Below, piece by piece: positions 1-9,581 of a stretch of DNA of 20,748 nucleotides. The DNA is from Ramicandelaber brevisporus (lineage: Eukaryota > Kickxellomycota > Ramicandelaberales > Ramicandelaberaceae): contig MU602758.1 of the NCBI GenBank assembly GCA_025201865.1, positions 2,917 to 23,664 on the forward strand, read 5' to 3'. Numbering within the stretch: position 1 is the stretch's first letter; every line of letters starts with the position of its first letter. The position numbers were made by a program, and so were the translations under genes. Below the pieces are notes generated by a model. The model was not told the DNA's origin and did not search any database. It saw only the letters and a program-made list of their open reading frames with translations.

Positions 1-323
1 GACGTGTTTGCTCGCAATGTTTGGTATTACATTCCAGCTGGTAAACTGGAGGATATTGAAAGCGATACATCTGGAGGAAATGCTGCTGACTACGATGACT
101 ACGATGACTACGATGACTATGATGACTACTATGGCGAAAGACCCTGCTTTGAGCGTGCCAGCGATGACTTTGGTGCCAAAGTGGCGACTCATAAAGAAGA
201 AGAGCTTGTGAATGATGAAAGGAAAGTAGATGAGGTGGATGCAAACATTGATTGCAATTATTATAACAAACAAGACATTTCTAGCAGCGATATTAATGAC
301 AACGACAGAGCCAATAATGGTAG

Positions 324-357
<34 letters not shown>

Positions 358-1794
358 AGCTATAAAAGCTACGATGGTGACTCAGATGAACTTGCGCTCG
401 CTTATGCCAGAGCATTCAGGCACGGCAGGGTTGGTATTACAATGTCATCTTTGAAACGGTATGGCCATCTGGTCCGCTTGATTGCTATTGGTAATGCGAA
501 CTTCCGCGTAGCACGATTTGTCTCACTCATCCCACATGTGATGATTGTTGACACCAAGGGTGATATTGAGAACAAGATGATTGACCTCCAGGAGCTCGGT
601 TTGCTGCAGAATCTGCGCAAGGTGAAGATTGATATGAGTGATATGAATCAGAGGTCTCTGGACGATGTGTGCAAGTGGCTTAACAGTGATCAGTTCAGTG
701 GTCACGTCAGCGTGGTTGAGCTGATTATCAATTATTCAAGTAACTGGGCCAGTGAAATGATGAGATTCAGCAGACAGGTGAAGCAAATAAGCCGGATTCG
801 CATGGAGTTGGTAGCCGACTACGGCGAATTGCCATCGCCAGCTCTACTTGCCGAGTTTGCGCCAGTTTTGACCCATCTCCATCTCTCGCCCAAGGAGGCA
901 TACCAATGCGGTGGCAAGTACCTACACGATTTGCTGAGCATGCCAACCGCAGTATTCCCACTGGTCACGAGTCTCAATTTCATCACTTGTTGCACTGGAG
1001 TCAAATCAGACAGCCATAGTAACATTGCAGCAGAACGCTTCCCCAATGTTCGCTACCTCAAACTTGGTTTGTATGACCATGGCGATGGGGATGATGATGA
1101 TGGTGATGATGGTGATGATTATGATGATTATGATAACTCGCACTCTCAATTGCTTCCCTTCTTTTCGCGACCTTGGCTGAGCGTGACAAGGTTTATTATC
1201 ATCGGTGAAATCAAAGGTGACAAGCATCAATGCATTGCGTCGGCTTTGCCAAACGTCATCTCATTTGAGCACATCGACAGAGGCTCTACTTTTGACATGG
1301 TGGAAATCCTTCCCAGTTTCAAGATGCTTCGTGCTGTTAGCATTGGCGAAACACCATTTGGTGGCACTCGTCATCCGCCTTATGACGAATGCATATTGCC
1401 CAGCTGCTCCAGCGATTCCGAAATGAATCGATTAGTATCCATCCGATTTGAATCGATCAACCTTGGAACTGGTTTTGTGGAGTTCATTTTCAATCTTTGT
1501 CCGGTGCTGCGAATGCTGTACTTCAGAAGCTGCTATATGCCAGAAGAAACCCGTGATCATGCATTATTACTTGCGCAGACAGTGGATTCTGGAGTCATAA
1601 AAATTGGTCTTGATCGAGTGGATGAATATGACGAGTTGATGAAATGGGCCGGGTTTATGACAGCATTTAAGAGGCTCCAACGGGCCACAGTAACCCACAT
1701 GACCAACAGATCAGAGAAATCGTGTGCTATATTTACTGGACGCTTACCAAATGCTCAGGTTACATTTGACTCGATAGTTGATGAGTTCGATTAA
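1..1794 (+). CDS. F-box/LRR-like protein, 5' partial
   Basis: The frame is open from the first base, and its first in-frame ATG lies deep inside, so the true start is upstream of the window; about 597 residues are visible. The first residues (RNVWYYI) resemble the stretch after an F-box in fungal F-box proteins, but no F-box is in view. From about residue 145 on the protein has irregular leucine-rich segments (for example VRLIAIG, VRYLKLGL, VTRFIIIG, LRAVSIG, LRMLYFRSC) spaced as in degenerate LRRs. Three acidic insertions interrupt it: a (Tyr-Asp-Asp) repeat near residues 30-43, ten Asp at 109-118, and a Gly-Asp/Tyr-Asp stretch near 361-378. If it is an F-box protein it would select substrates for an SCF ubiquitin ligase; that is inferred from fold alone. 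The gene converges on CTF8, with 176 bp between their stop codons. It ends with TAA. Confidence 0.62.
88..129 (+). repeat. 9-bp tandem repeat coding Asp-Tyr-Asp
   Basis: Four copies of GACTACGAT (the last with T for C at its sixth base) followed by a partial fifth copy. They lie in frame in the F-box/LRR-like gene and code an acidic Tyr-Asp-Asp tract. Such in-frame minisatellites often vary in length between strains. Confidence 0.85.
325..354 (+). repeat. (GAT)10 microsatellite, poly-Asp
   Basis: Ten perfect GAT codons in a row code ten aspartates in the F-box/LRR-like protein. The perfect codon identity suggests recent slippage rather than old selected sequence. Confidence 0.9.
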
Positions 1795-1970
1795 AGAAAT
1801 ATCCCGTTAAAATTCCCTGTGAGTGCCCTTTCTTCATCTCGTTTAGTTCGCTAATACTCGATATCGCTTCTTTTTTTCTGGTTCATTACACCCACTTTGT
1901 AATGCATTTTTAAAACTCTATTGCTCTGACATTGTTATCTATCCATACTAAACTACGCGCAATCACATAT

Positions 1971-2363
1971 TTAAAGAGTACTTCTTCCTTTTAACTCAGA
2001 TGCTAATACAATGTCGGGTCTGTCTGTAAACTGAATGACTCGCCTGATAATCGCTAAACCCTCAAAATACAGCCCACTGTCTCCCATTGCATCATTTTGT
2101 TCTTTCGGCTCTGGTTTCTTTAACAGTAACAATGGTTTTGGCAAAAGTTTAACTTGTCCACGTAGCTTGTGCGTGCCAATTGACAGCGTGGCCTTCTTTG
2201 ATGCTGCCAAGCTGTCGCTGTCGAGTTCGAGTTCGCCCAGTTCAGTGAATTGGTCGTTGGCATTGTCCGTTTCAATACGACCTTGCATGTTGAAAAGAAC
2301 GTATTCGTCACCGACTTTGACAGGTAAGCCATCTGAGCCGAGCGCTGGCACTTTGATCTGCAT
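1971..2363 (-). CDS. CTF8: Ctf8, RFC-Ctf18 clamp-loader subunit
   Basis: A 130-residue protein, close to the usual length of Ctf8 (about 120-135). Ctf8 binds Dcc1 and Ctf18 in the alternative replication factor C complex, which loads or unloads PCNA, contacts DNA polymerase epsilon and supports sister-chromatid cohesion. Family hallmarks seen: the N-terminal YVLFNMQGRIE strand (human counterpart WVLMELQGEIE), then ELGELELDSD, then IGTHKLRGQVKLLPKPLLLLKK (human [20 protein letters not shown]), and a C-terminal YFEGLAIIRRVIQFTDRPDIV resembling human YLVTALIKDKILFKTRPKPI. The start at 2363 is the only ATG giving this full domain; the stop is TAA at 1971-1973. It is head to head with RPC9, 193 bp between start codons, so the two probably share a promoter. 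The call rests on recalled family patterns. Confidence 0.9.
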   Translation of the reverse strand: MQIKVPALGSDGLPVKVGDEYVLFNMQGRIETDNANDQFTELGELELDSDSLAASKKATLSIGTHKLRGQVKLLPKPLLLLKKPEPKEQNDAMGDSGLYFEGLAIIRRVIQFTDRPDIVLASELKGRSTL

Positions 2364-2556
2364 CTTCCCTCTTTTGCAGTTTTGTTTGTTTGTTCGCAGT
2401 AGTTGCCTCGAACTGATTGCTCAAAAAAAATTAGCACAGCAAAAACAAAAACAAAAACAAAAGAAAGGAAACAAACCACAGATCAGTCGACAGTTGCTAT
2501 TGTTATTATTATTGTTGTTGTTTCTGTTTTTCTTTCTTTGTTTGCCTAGCACAGCG
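2364..2556. promoter_or_regulatory. Divergent promoter of CTF8 and RPC9
   Basis: These 193 bp separate the start codons of two housekeeping nuclear genes on opposite strands. The stretch has four copies of CAAAAA near 2437-2461, then T-rich and pyrimidine-rich sequence ending in TTGCCTAG just before the RPC9 start. That end also looks like a 3' splice site, so a 5'-UTR intron in RPC9 is possible. No ATG occurs on the plus strand here, and no clear TATA box was seen. Confidence 0.55.
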
Positions 2557-3009
2557 ATGGAGGTGGTTGAAGCGCGCAGCGCCATGTTATCCAACTATGA
2601 AGTGTTCAAGTTGCTCCAAGATCAAGAGCAGTACCAGATTGATCAGCACAACAAGTCTATTGCGACGGGCGACAACTCCACTGCGGCCGCAGCTCAAACC
2701 CGTTACCAAGAATCACTCTTGATGGTTCAATTCCAAATCTTACAACAGTTACGGAGTGAGCCATCGTCAAAGCAGTCGGATAGCTGCATAAACGAGTGTC
2801 TGGAAAGATTGAAAAAGTACAAATTGACAAAGGCTGAAAAGCTGCAGATTGTTAATTTGAGACCAGCGTCAATGGTAGAGTTGCACTTAATAGTGGAAGA
2901 ATGCGAAGAACGGTTTGCGGAAAATGAAATGGATGATATTATTGATATTGCGACGTCGACTTTGCCAGGTGGTGATGACGATGAGCAACAACAACAACAG
3001 CAACAGTAG
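2557..3009 (+). CDS. RPC17: RNA polymerase III subunit RPC9 (Rpc17/CRCP)
   Basis: A 150-residue protein that matches the RNA polymerase III subunit C17/RPC9 (CGRP receptor component in animals, 148 residues in human). With Rpc25 it forms the stalk of RNA polymerase III, which helps recruit the initiation factor TFIIIB. The N-terminus MEVVEARSAMLSNYEVFKLL aligns with human MEVKDANSALLSNYEVFQLL. The HRDC-like core holds KKYKLTKAEKLQIVNLRP (human SHKLTKAEKLQLLNHRP) and VELHLIVEECEERF (human VEIQLMVEESEERL). The reading frame is open upstream to 2035, but that part is antisense to CTF8; the start at 2557 is the first ATG and gives the family N-terminus. The C-terminus is an acidic DDDE followed by seven Gln and then a cluster of stop codons. 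Confidence 0.95.
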   Translation: MEVVEARSAMLSNYEVFKLLQDQEQYQIDQHNKSIATGDNSTAAAAQTRYQESLLMVQFQILQQLRSEPSSKQSDSCINECLERLKKYKLTKAEKLQIVNLRPASMVELHLIVEECEERFAENEMDDIIDIATSTLPGGDDDEQQQQQQQ

Positions 3010-4641
3010 TAACAGTAGTAACATATGCGGAAGCAATTTAGATTAATTAAAGTGTGCTCAAAGGGAGGTTCATTTAATAAGGGAGACAGAATGTAAATTG
3101 CAACATAAGGGAGCTTCTTCCCTCATTAATGAGTATTGCAACGTGCCATTTTTAATTTAAAAAAAAACACACACACACGCACACAAAAGTACATTCAACT
3201 CCACCTCATCTCTACACAGATCACATCGCGTGTGTTTTCCCAGCGATCCAACTCTCACATTCCTTCTTCCCTCTTTTCCTTTCATCGTTTATTCTTTAAA
3301 AAAAAAAACAAAGAAAACAGCTCATCAATCACTCGTTTCTTTTTGCATTCCCACTCCGGATTGTCAGTGTGAATCCTCCATTCCTCTCCCTCTCCCCCAA
3401 ATCGTTCCCTCATTTACAGTACGTTGCCATTCCCCTCCCCTCTGTAAAAACAGAAACTCTATTTTCATCAACAGGAGTCTGTTTGCAGTGCAGTGCAGCG
3501 CAGTGCAAAAACACAACACAGTCCATAGACTCTCATCCAATCGGTGTGAGTGAATATTCGTGTGAGTGGTGTGGGGTGAGAGTCATTGCAGGAGGTTTGA
3601 ATGTGTGTGTGTGCAGGCATTTCGAAAAGACGAGGCGACTCCACTTTACTTTATTCATTTGAAGGAGATTTGGCGCTCCAAATTTGCAGATTGATTAGGA
3701 GGGAGAGACAGGCAGAGAGAGAGAGAGAAAGGGAGAGATAGAGAAAGGGAGAAAGGGAGAGTGTATTGACTACTTGCCGCCTCGCCTTTGCTTGTTACTT
3801 GCCTGCAAGTGGCTCCCTGCAATCACACTCCTCATTCTTCCATCTTCAGCTTCATCCAATACACGAGGTATTTACACCTATATTCGAATTCGTTCATAAC
3901 AGACCAAGTAAGCAGACTTCTTCCACAAACTGATTTGATACACACACGCACACCATTTAGTTCTGCACACTCGTTCCCTCTGTCACCTTGCCGACCCATC
4001 GGTCACTGCTTCACTGCTGCACTGCCGCACTACCACACTCCCTCTCCCTATTACATAGTCTATTTATTTCTCTCTGTCTCACACGTATAAAGGGAACGCA
4101 CAAACTTTATTTGCAACTTCATTTTCGCCATCGTCATCGTCACTCTTCAATTTGATCTGCCGAGCCTGTTGACGTTGTTCTCTTCTCTTTTCTCTGTTTT
4201 GTTCTGTTCTTCCCGCACAAACACACACGTAAACAACAAAGTCGCACACATTGATTCCACGAGTTCTGTCAACCTTAGCCACGCATTCGTTCATTCGTTC
4301 ATTCATTGATTCATTCATTATAAAAGTGCGGGAATTTGATTTGATTCTCACCCCAGATATCATCAATCACTCTGCACTTTCACGCCAATCCTTCTTATTA
4401 GTCTCGATTAGTCGGTCTTCACATCGCCAATCACCCAACCTGCTGCTACCACTACCGCTACCACTACAATAGCAACTACTACTACTGTCACTACTGCTGT
4501 CGCCACTATTTCCTACTGTTTCCTACTTTGCATACCCATAGCCGTTTGCTGACAATCAGTCCTCCCTTTACTCTCACATCTTTGACTTTCACTCTAATCG
4601 CCTCCTCCTCACTTTTTGGTTGTATCGCTGCTTTCTAAAAT
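3010..4641 (+). promoter_or_regulatory. Gene-free upstream region and long ATG-free leader of the cyclin gene
   Basis: No convincing gene lies in these 1632 bp; the short open frames are low-complexity. It holds an A-run plus (CA)n near 3158-3187, a GA-rich purine tract near 3698-3762, CATT repeats near 4285-4320, and CTA/CTG-type triplets near 4440-4510. Two TATA-like sites are visible, TATAAAG at 4086-4092 and TATAAAAG at 4319-4326. From 3604 to 4641 I find no ATG on the plus strand but about 24 on the minus strand (read as CAT), while the sequence is pyrimidine-rich. This is what a long transcribed leader under selection against upstream start codons would look like. Where transcription starts cannot be told from sequence. 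Confidence 0.6.
4319..4326 (+). promoter_or_regulatory. TATA-like box upstream of the cyclin gene
   Basis: TATAAAAG stands 316 bp before the cyclin start codon, directly after the CATT repeats and before a pyrimidine-rich stretch. It is a plausible core promoter element; a second candidate is TATAAAG at 4086-4092. Neither is proven. Confidence 0.4.
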
Positions 4642-7482
4642 ATGTCCACATTAATCTCGCACCAGCACCAGCAGCTCAATATCGACGCAAAGAGCGTCTC
4701 TTCTTCATCTACAGCTGCCCCTGGGTTTCCTTCTTCGTCCTCTGAGATGATGTCGAGTAAATTTGCACCAGTATATCTGACCCATCCGATCACTACTGTC
4801 TCCAACTCTGTCTCATCCTCCTCCTCCTCCTCCTCCAGTAGCATCACTGCTGTTACTACTGCTACTGCCACCGCTGCTGCTGTCGATCGTGTTGATCATC
4901 GCTCGGCTTCAATGAGTGTTCAAGGTGGCGGCTACATGTTTCCCCCATTGGCCACCTCTAATGCTGGATTATCACTGGCTGTACCAGTTCCTGTTACCGT
5001 GACTGCTCCACCTGCTCCACAATTTGGACAACAACAGCAGCAGCAACAGCAACCACAGTATGACTTCAGATTTGGCGTTACATCTGGCACTTTTGGAGCA
5101 AGCGGTGTCAATCGCAGTGCCAGCTGCTCTTTACACCGTCAGCTCGCCGGTAGTGCACAGCAACATCAGCAGCACGCGCAGTTGGGTTTACATCGCATCA
5201 ACAGACCACCTCCAATTGACACTCAGCAGCTTCAATATCAACATCAATATCAGCATCAGCAGCAACACCAACACCAACACCAACAGCAGTTCAATTTTTA
5301 TGGACTGCCTGTAATGACTCCAGCATCATCCTCATCCTCATCGGCGTTGTCTGCTAATCCCTTTGGCTCACACTCTGGCACTCACACTCCAAACAGTTGC
5401 TCTCAGATTCCCGGCCAACTCAGTTACTGCTCAACTCTCAGCCTAGACAATAATCAACCACAATTAGCTGCCACCACCACCATGGGGCTTTCCTACGTTA
5501 ACAGCAATAGTATGGTTTCTCACGGCCCAGTAGCTGGTACGTTGAACATGAGTGCGTATCCAACTCCAATCACTGCTAACCAGCATATTCAATTCCATCA
5601 GTTTCAACTTCAACAGCAGGCACAACTCCAGCAACAACAGCACGCACAGCATCAGCATCAGCAACAGCAGCAATTGCCATTGTCAGCCGTAGCTAGTTGC
5701 TCGCCAAGGCGTGCTTCAGTATTCGTTTCTCAGCATCATCAACAACAGTCGTTGCCATTGGCGTCAACCTCAGCTGAGCTGGCAGCTGCCAAAGTGTCTG
5801 CAGTAAAGACCATGCCCATTTCAGCAACTGAGCCTGGCTGGGCCAATCCATGTCCATCACCAATGCAAATGTGTGACATTGTTGGTTCTACTTCTCAACT
5901 GTCATCATCAGCATTAATTCCCAACGGAATTAGTCCTGCTCGTCAACAATTGCTTCTTCAACAGCAACAGCAACAGCAACAACAGCAGCAACATCCACAA
6001 TTACAATTACAAGTACAAGTACAGCAGCAGCATATACGCCGTCCACTTCAGCCTCTTGGTATTCAGCGTGTCTCCAGCGTACATTATGGCAGCAATGGTA
6101 CTCCCCCTGCCATCCCTGTTCGCGATTCATCTCGTGTTCTTCACAACCAGATGCATGGCTCTAGTCTTGGTCTCACTCAAATTGGTTCATCAGCCAATGG
6201 CGTCACTCGCTCTGTCAGCATTTCAAACCCGCATCCCTCTGGTCGCCATGCCTCATCCCGTCTTGGCTTGGCTGACCACAAGTCTGCTTCGTCCGGTGTT
6301 CGATATGCCGGCAAGCGCGTCATGACTGAACATCACCGCGCTCTTCAAACATTACACCAGCCTCAACGCTCCCTTTCCCACCAACAACAGCCAGTCACTG
6401 CTCAGCCAGTTCGCCATCAGCCAACCGCCTTGCTCCAGGCTCTTCTTGGTCGCGAGCGTGCCCACTTGCCCAACCGGTGGTATCTCGAACAAATCCAAAA
6501 GTTCTCATCAGCGCGGACATCTTCTCTTGGCAAGCTCGGCGGTTCAGCGCTTCGCACACACTTGGTTGAGATGATGCACACCTTCAACGACAACATCAAC
6601 CCACGCTTCCACAACGAAACTGTCTTCATGGGTGTCACGTTTATGGACCGCTATCTCTCGGTTGAGCGCGTTACTCAACTCCAGCGCTTCCAGCTTGTCG
6701 CCGTCTGCTGCTTTTACTTGGGTGCCAAATGCACTGAGGAAATCCGCGAACCCACCACTCGTCTCTACCAAGAAGCCGTTGGTGTCCAATTCTCAACTGA
6801 TCAAATCAAGCGCATGGAGGCTAAGATCTTGCACGCTCTCGAATGGAACTTGGTGGATGTGACGCCACACACAGTGGCGCAGCAGATTCTGCAGTCACTG
6901 GTGCCGGGTAGATCTGCGCATACAATCTCGGCATCGGTGCTGATGGCCAACGCAGAGATGTTCTGGGCAACGGCATCCAAAGACATAAGATCAGTGGGCA
7001 TACGTGCATCGGTGTTGGCCGTAGCTGGGCTGTGGAAGGCAATTGTTAGCGGACTGTCAGCAGCGGCCATCGCGGCTCGCAATCAACAGCAGCAACAGTA
7101 TCAACAACAATTGTGCACATGCAAAACTAATGTCAACATGCCGCAGCAGCGGCCACTGCAGCAGCAGCATTATCCATCACCACAGTCCCCATTGGACCAT
7201 GTTGCTTGTCCAATCCACTCAGCCGAGGCAATTACAGTTGAGAATATCTCATCGAAGCCCGCTGCCATCTTGGCTCGGTGGCAGCACGGCGTCTCCAGTG
7301 ACATCTTGCCATCTCTTGAAGATATGATGTCCTTGACCGATGTTACTGTCATCGAGGTTGTCGAGTTCCTCTCCATCTTTGATGTTCCATCCACATCTCC
7401 ACTTTCAACCAACATGTCACTGCGGAACACTGGCAGCAACACGCCGTCTTCGGTTGTTGATGAGAACTTCAACTGCGACATT

Positions 7483-7525
<43 letters not shown>

Positions 7526-7671
7526 GATGCGAGTATGAACTGGGCGATTCTAATCTACTGCCATCGGATTTTTGCGATGAGTTTGACAACGACTCGTTCT
7601 GTGGCGACATTGACGCACCATTCACAGTCGACTGGTCGCCATCTGATATTGATTCTCTTTCCGCCTTTTAA
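4642..7671 (+). CDS. Cyclin-box protein with long polyQ/Ser-rich N-terminus
   Basis: A 1009-residue protein; the start at 4642 is the first ATG after a 1-kb ATG-free stretch and follows an in-frame TAA at 4636-4638. Residues 1 to about 590 are low-complexity, rich in Gln, Ser, His and Pro. A single cyclin N-terminal box covers about 598-753: RTHLVEMMHTFN, ETVFMGVTFMDRYLS, VAVCCFYLGAKCTEE (Lys 696, the position that contacts the kinase in cyclins) and QIKRMEAKILHALEWNLVDVTPHTV. These match the A/B/D-type cyclin fold, so the protein should bind and activate a cyclin-dependent kinase; which one is open. A weaker second helical part follows (about 760-820, LMANAEMFWATASK...). The C-terminus has 12 Gln (CAG repeat) and an acidic, Asp/Ser-rich end. 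The length is about twice that of usual cyclins because of the N-terminal extension. It may act as a G1-type cyclin, but this cannot be fixed from sequence. Confidence 0.88.
7489..7524 (+). repeat. (CAG)12 polyQ repeat in the cyclin gene
   Basis: Twelve perfect CAG codons code twelve Gln near the C-terminus of the cyclin-box protein. Other Gln tracts in the same gene (near 5029-5055 and 5958-5993) mix CAA and CAG, so this pure run is probably the youngest. Confidence 0.9.
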
Positions 7672-7678
7672 CTTACTG

Positions 7679-7724
<46 letters not shown>

Positions 7725-7844
7725 CCTCTTTCTTTCCTTATTGTAGATTACATCCATGCTCTTTTGTATGTGTAGATTTGCTGTCATCCTCTCTCATTTT
7801 CTTTTATATAAACATGAGACCTTTTCGAAATAAAAAAAAAAAGT
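7672..7844 (+). other. 3' end region of the cyclin gene with (CT)18
   Basis: After the TAA stop there is a (CT)18 run at 7686-7721. A possible polyadenylation signal AATAAA is at 7829-7834 and runs straight into an 11-base A-run (7832-7842). Directly behind it the composition changes to GC-rich retroelement-like DNA. Confidence 0.6.
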
Positions 7845-9250
7845 AGATCAGGAAGGACTTCCTGCAAGTGATCATGCAGAAGACCCACAACACGAGAGCC
7901 AAGGTGGCAGCACAGACAGTGCTCATGCCATCAACGGCCAAACAAGCTGGGCTACAGTCAGCCCGGCCCCAGATCCCAAGTGGCGGAATAGGCACTGCAG
8001 GTCGCCCCGCCACCCCTGAGAAACCAGCCGTTCCCATAACGGCCAAACTGAGACTGACACATGCTATCAACGCACTCGTCACATACAGGGATCACCTTCA
8101 CCTCCTGCTCGAAAGTGATCGTGTGGCCAAGGACAAGCTTGAGCAGATACTAACCGAATGGTCTAGTAGCAAGCTCGCGAAGCCGAGAGCCACTACCACC
8201 GCACCAGCCGTCACTGGCAGCGGAGCGGGCCTCAAGAAGAAGCCCATCGAGAAACCCACAGGCCCTAAACCTGTCGGGCAATCCGAGATGCAGGCGGTTC
8301 GTCCGCCAACCAAGATTCCGCCACCAGCGGTCAAGACTACTCTCAGCAATGAGGCTCCGACTCCGAAGGCTAAGCTGCCGCCTCCTCCAGCTAAGCCATC
8401 ACAGCGGAAGCCCAAGAAGCTGACACCCAAGCAGGCCGAGCGCTTTACAAAGGCGCTGGCCGCGCACCCGGCACCTGCTTCCGGGCGGCGCTCCCAGGAA
8501 CAATTCCGCAAGATTCTAAAGCAGTTGGGCGATGACCCAGTACTCGTACAGCAGGCACGAGCCCACATCCCACGGGAACGCTCGTTTGAAACGTTTACAC
8601 TGCGAGGTTGTATTGGAACTACAACACAGCGACGAGCATATCTGAAGACTATCGGCGAGACGAAGAAGGACCCAGGTTTCTGGATCCCAGAGGTCATGAC
8701 CTGTAAAGGTTATACCTTTGTAACCACTGAAGACTGTGACGCTAAGTGGTTGCGAGATCAACTGAGAAAATTTGGCCACGATGTGAGAGTGGGCATCCAG
8801 TATGACGACATGCAGGATCAAGAGTTGCGCAAGTGGCTCATCCCACAGGCTCACTGTAGCCAGGCCCTCAAGCGCCCCCGTCAGCTGAAGAAGCACCTTC
8901 AGAAACAGCTCAGCAGACTTAGCATTGACTACGGTCAATGCTGAGACCGCCACTCAAGGCAAGATGCCGACCCAGTCGGCAAACGGACGAGACGGCTCCG
9001 GATGTTGGTCCAAGCCCCCCCCCGTGGTGGATCACACTACCACAAACCAAGATTCCCCAAAGTCACGTGGCCGGTGGAAGTACGCATTTCATGCGGAAAC
9101 CCGACGCCAGGATGTGATAAGCACCCAAACCAAGTAATTTTTCCAGCCCATCTGGTTTTTTATTAAGAACGGGCCTCTGTCCAGCTGCCGTAAGGGTGGT
9201 AGCAGAGCAACCCCGAACAGCGGTTGTCTACACAAGACCTAAACCCCTCG
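7845..9250 (+). mobile_element. Decayed retroelement-like segment (right end uncertain)
   Basis: A GC-rich block unlike the AT-rich DNA on either side. It begins right after an A-run and holds one ORF1/gag-like frame (7874-8944), a short stub frame starting at ATG 8938 that overlaps the first stop as ATGCTGA, then about 130-300 bp with hairpin structure. The hairpins are CCAG/CTGG at 9143-9155 followed by six T, and a two-part stem CTCT..GCTGCC / GGTAGC..AGAG at 9175-9207. ORF1/ORF2 overlap and a 3' hairpin are common in LINE-type elements, but no endonuclease or reverse transcriptase is present. Neither target-site duplication nor terminal repeats could be fixed. The left boundary is inferred from the composition jump and from readable codons up to the TAG at 7844. 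The right boundary is a guess. Confidence 0.42.
7874..8944 (+). CDS. Gag/ORF1-like protein of a retroelement, probably 5' truncated
   Basis: 356 residues from the first ATG. In-frame codons before it (IRKDFLQVI) look coding back to a TAG at 7844, so the protein may have lost its N-terminus at insertion. Residues 1-60 are basic and Pro/Ala-rich. About 61-95 (LRLTHAINALVTYRDHLHLL, then KDKLEQIL) look helical. About 96-200 form a Lys/Pro/Ala-rich linker (for example KLPPPPAKPSQRKPKKL). The C-terminal part, about 205-356, looks folded: FETFTLRGCIGTTTQRR, then KGYTFVTTEDCDAKWLRDQLRKFGHDVRVGI, a spacing that recalls RRM-like ORF1 or gag-like proteins which bind the element RNA. No CCHC zinc knuckle was seen. 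Family membership is inferred; a host protein of unknown function is the alternative. It ends with TGA, unlike the host genes here, which end with TAA or TAG. Confidence 0.5.
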   Translation: MQKTHNTRAKVAAQTVLMPSTAKQAGLQSARPQIPSGGIGTAGRPATPEKPAVPITAKLRLTHAINALVTYRDHLHLLLESDRVAKDKLEQILTEWSSSKLAKPRATTTAPAVTGSGAGLKKKPIEKPTGPKPVGQSEMQAVRPPTKIPPPAVKTTLSNEAPTPKAKLPPPPAKPSQRKPKKLTPKQAERFTKALAAHPAPASGRRSQEQFRKILKQLGDDPVLVQQARAHIPRERSFETFTLRGCIGTTTQRRAYLKTIGETKKDPGFWIPEVMTCKGYTFVTTEDCDAKWLRDQLRKFGHDVRVGIQYDDMQDQELRKWLIPQAHCSQALKRPRQLKKHLQKQLSRLSIDYGQC

Positions 9251-9539
9251 CTCCTAAAAAGTGTTGATTGTTCAAAAATTCCTCTTTCTTTCTTTCTTTC
9301 TTTCTTTTGTCCCAACAGATGTCGGTCCTGGCACACACACACACTGCACATACACTGCACACAATGTTCATCTATTTCTGGTGGGCCAATGGGATCGATG
9401 CTATTGATATTTATACTTATATTCCACAGTAGTGAACAAAGCATCTGTCATCACTGTTTGCAACAAAATAAAAGAAAAAGAGCAAAGTATTAAATGAGGT
9501 GAGTAAGAGCAAAAGGAGAGTGTTGGGATGTGCTCGTCC

Positions 9540-9581
9540 GCCTGGAACCAGTGAATCTAAGAAATTCACAAGGAACCAGGC
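9540..9581. other. Strong imperfect hairpin
   Basis: The arms GCCTGG (9540-9545) and CCAGGC (9576-9581) pair. CC (9548-9549) pairs with GG (9572-9573), and GTGAAT (9551-9556) pairs with ATTCAC (9564-9569) around a 7-base loop. Small AA/AA internal loops separate the blocks. The hairpin lies inside a candidate intron (9499-9686). It may be a structured non-coding RNA or a remnant of a mobile element; no snoRNA box set could be recognised. Confidence 0.6.

Noticed and set aside
2035-2556. N-terminal extension of the RPC9 frame
   Set aside because: It is antisense to CTF8 and low-complexity; the family N-terminus starts at the ATG at 2557.
3007-3021. TAA/TAG read as Gln (altered genetic code)
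   Set aside because: All long genes avoid in-frame TAA and TAG and end with them, while Gln is coded by CAA and CAG throughout.
7832-7842. A-run as the poly(A) tail of a minus-strand element
   Set aside because: A tail of a minus-strand element would show as T on the plus strand; the A-run fits the cyclin 3' end or an A-rich target site.
8098-8697. 199-codon minus-strand frame
   Set aside because: It is the shadow of the GC-rich ORF1-like gene; codon composition fits the plus strand.
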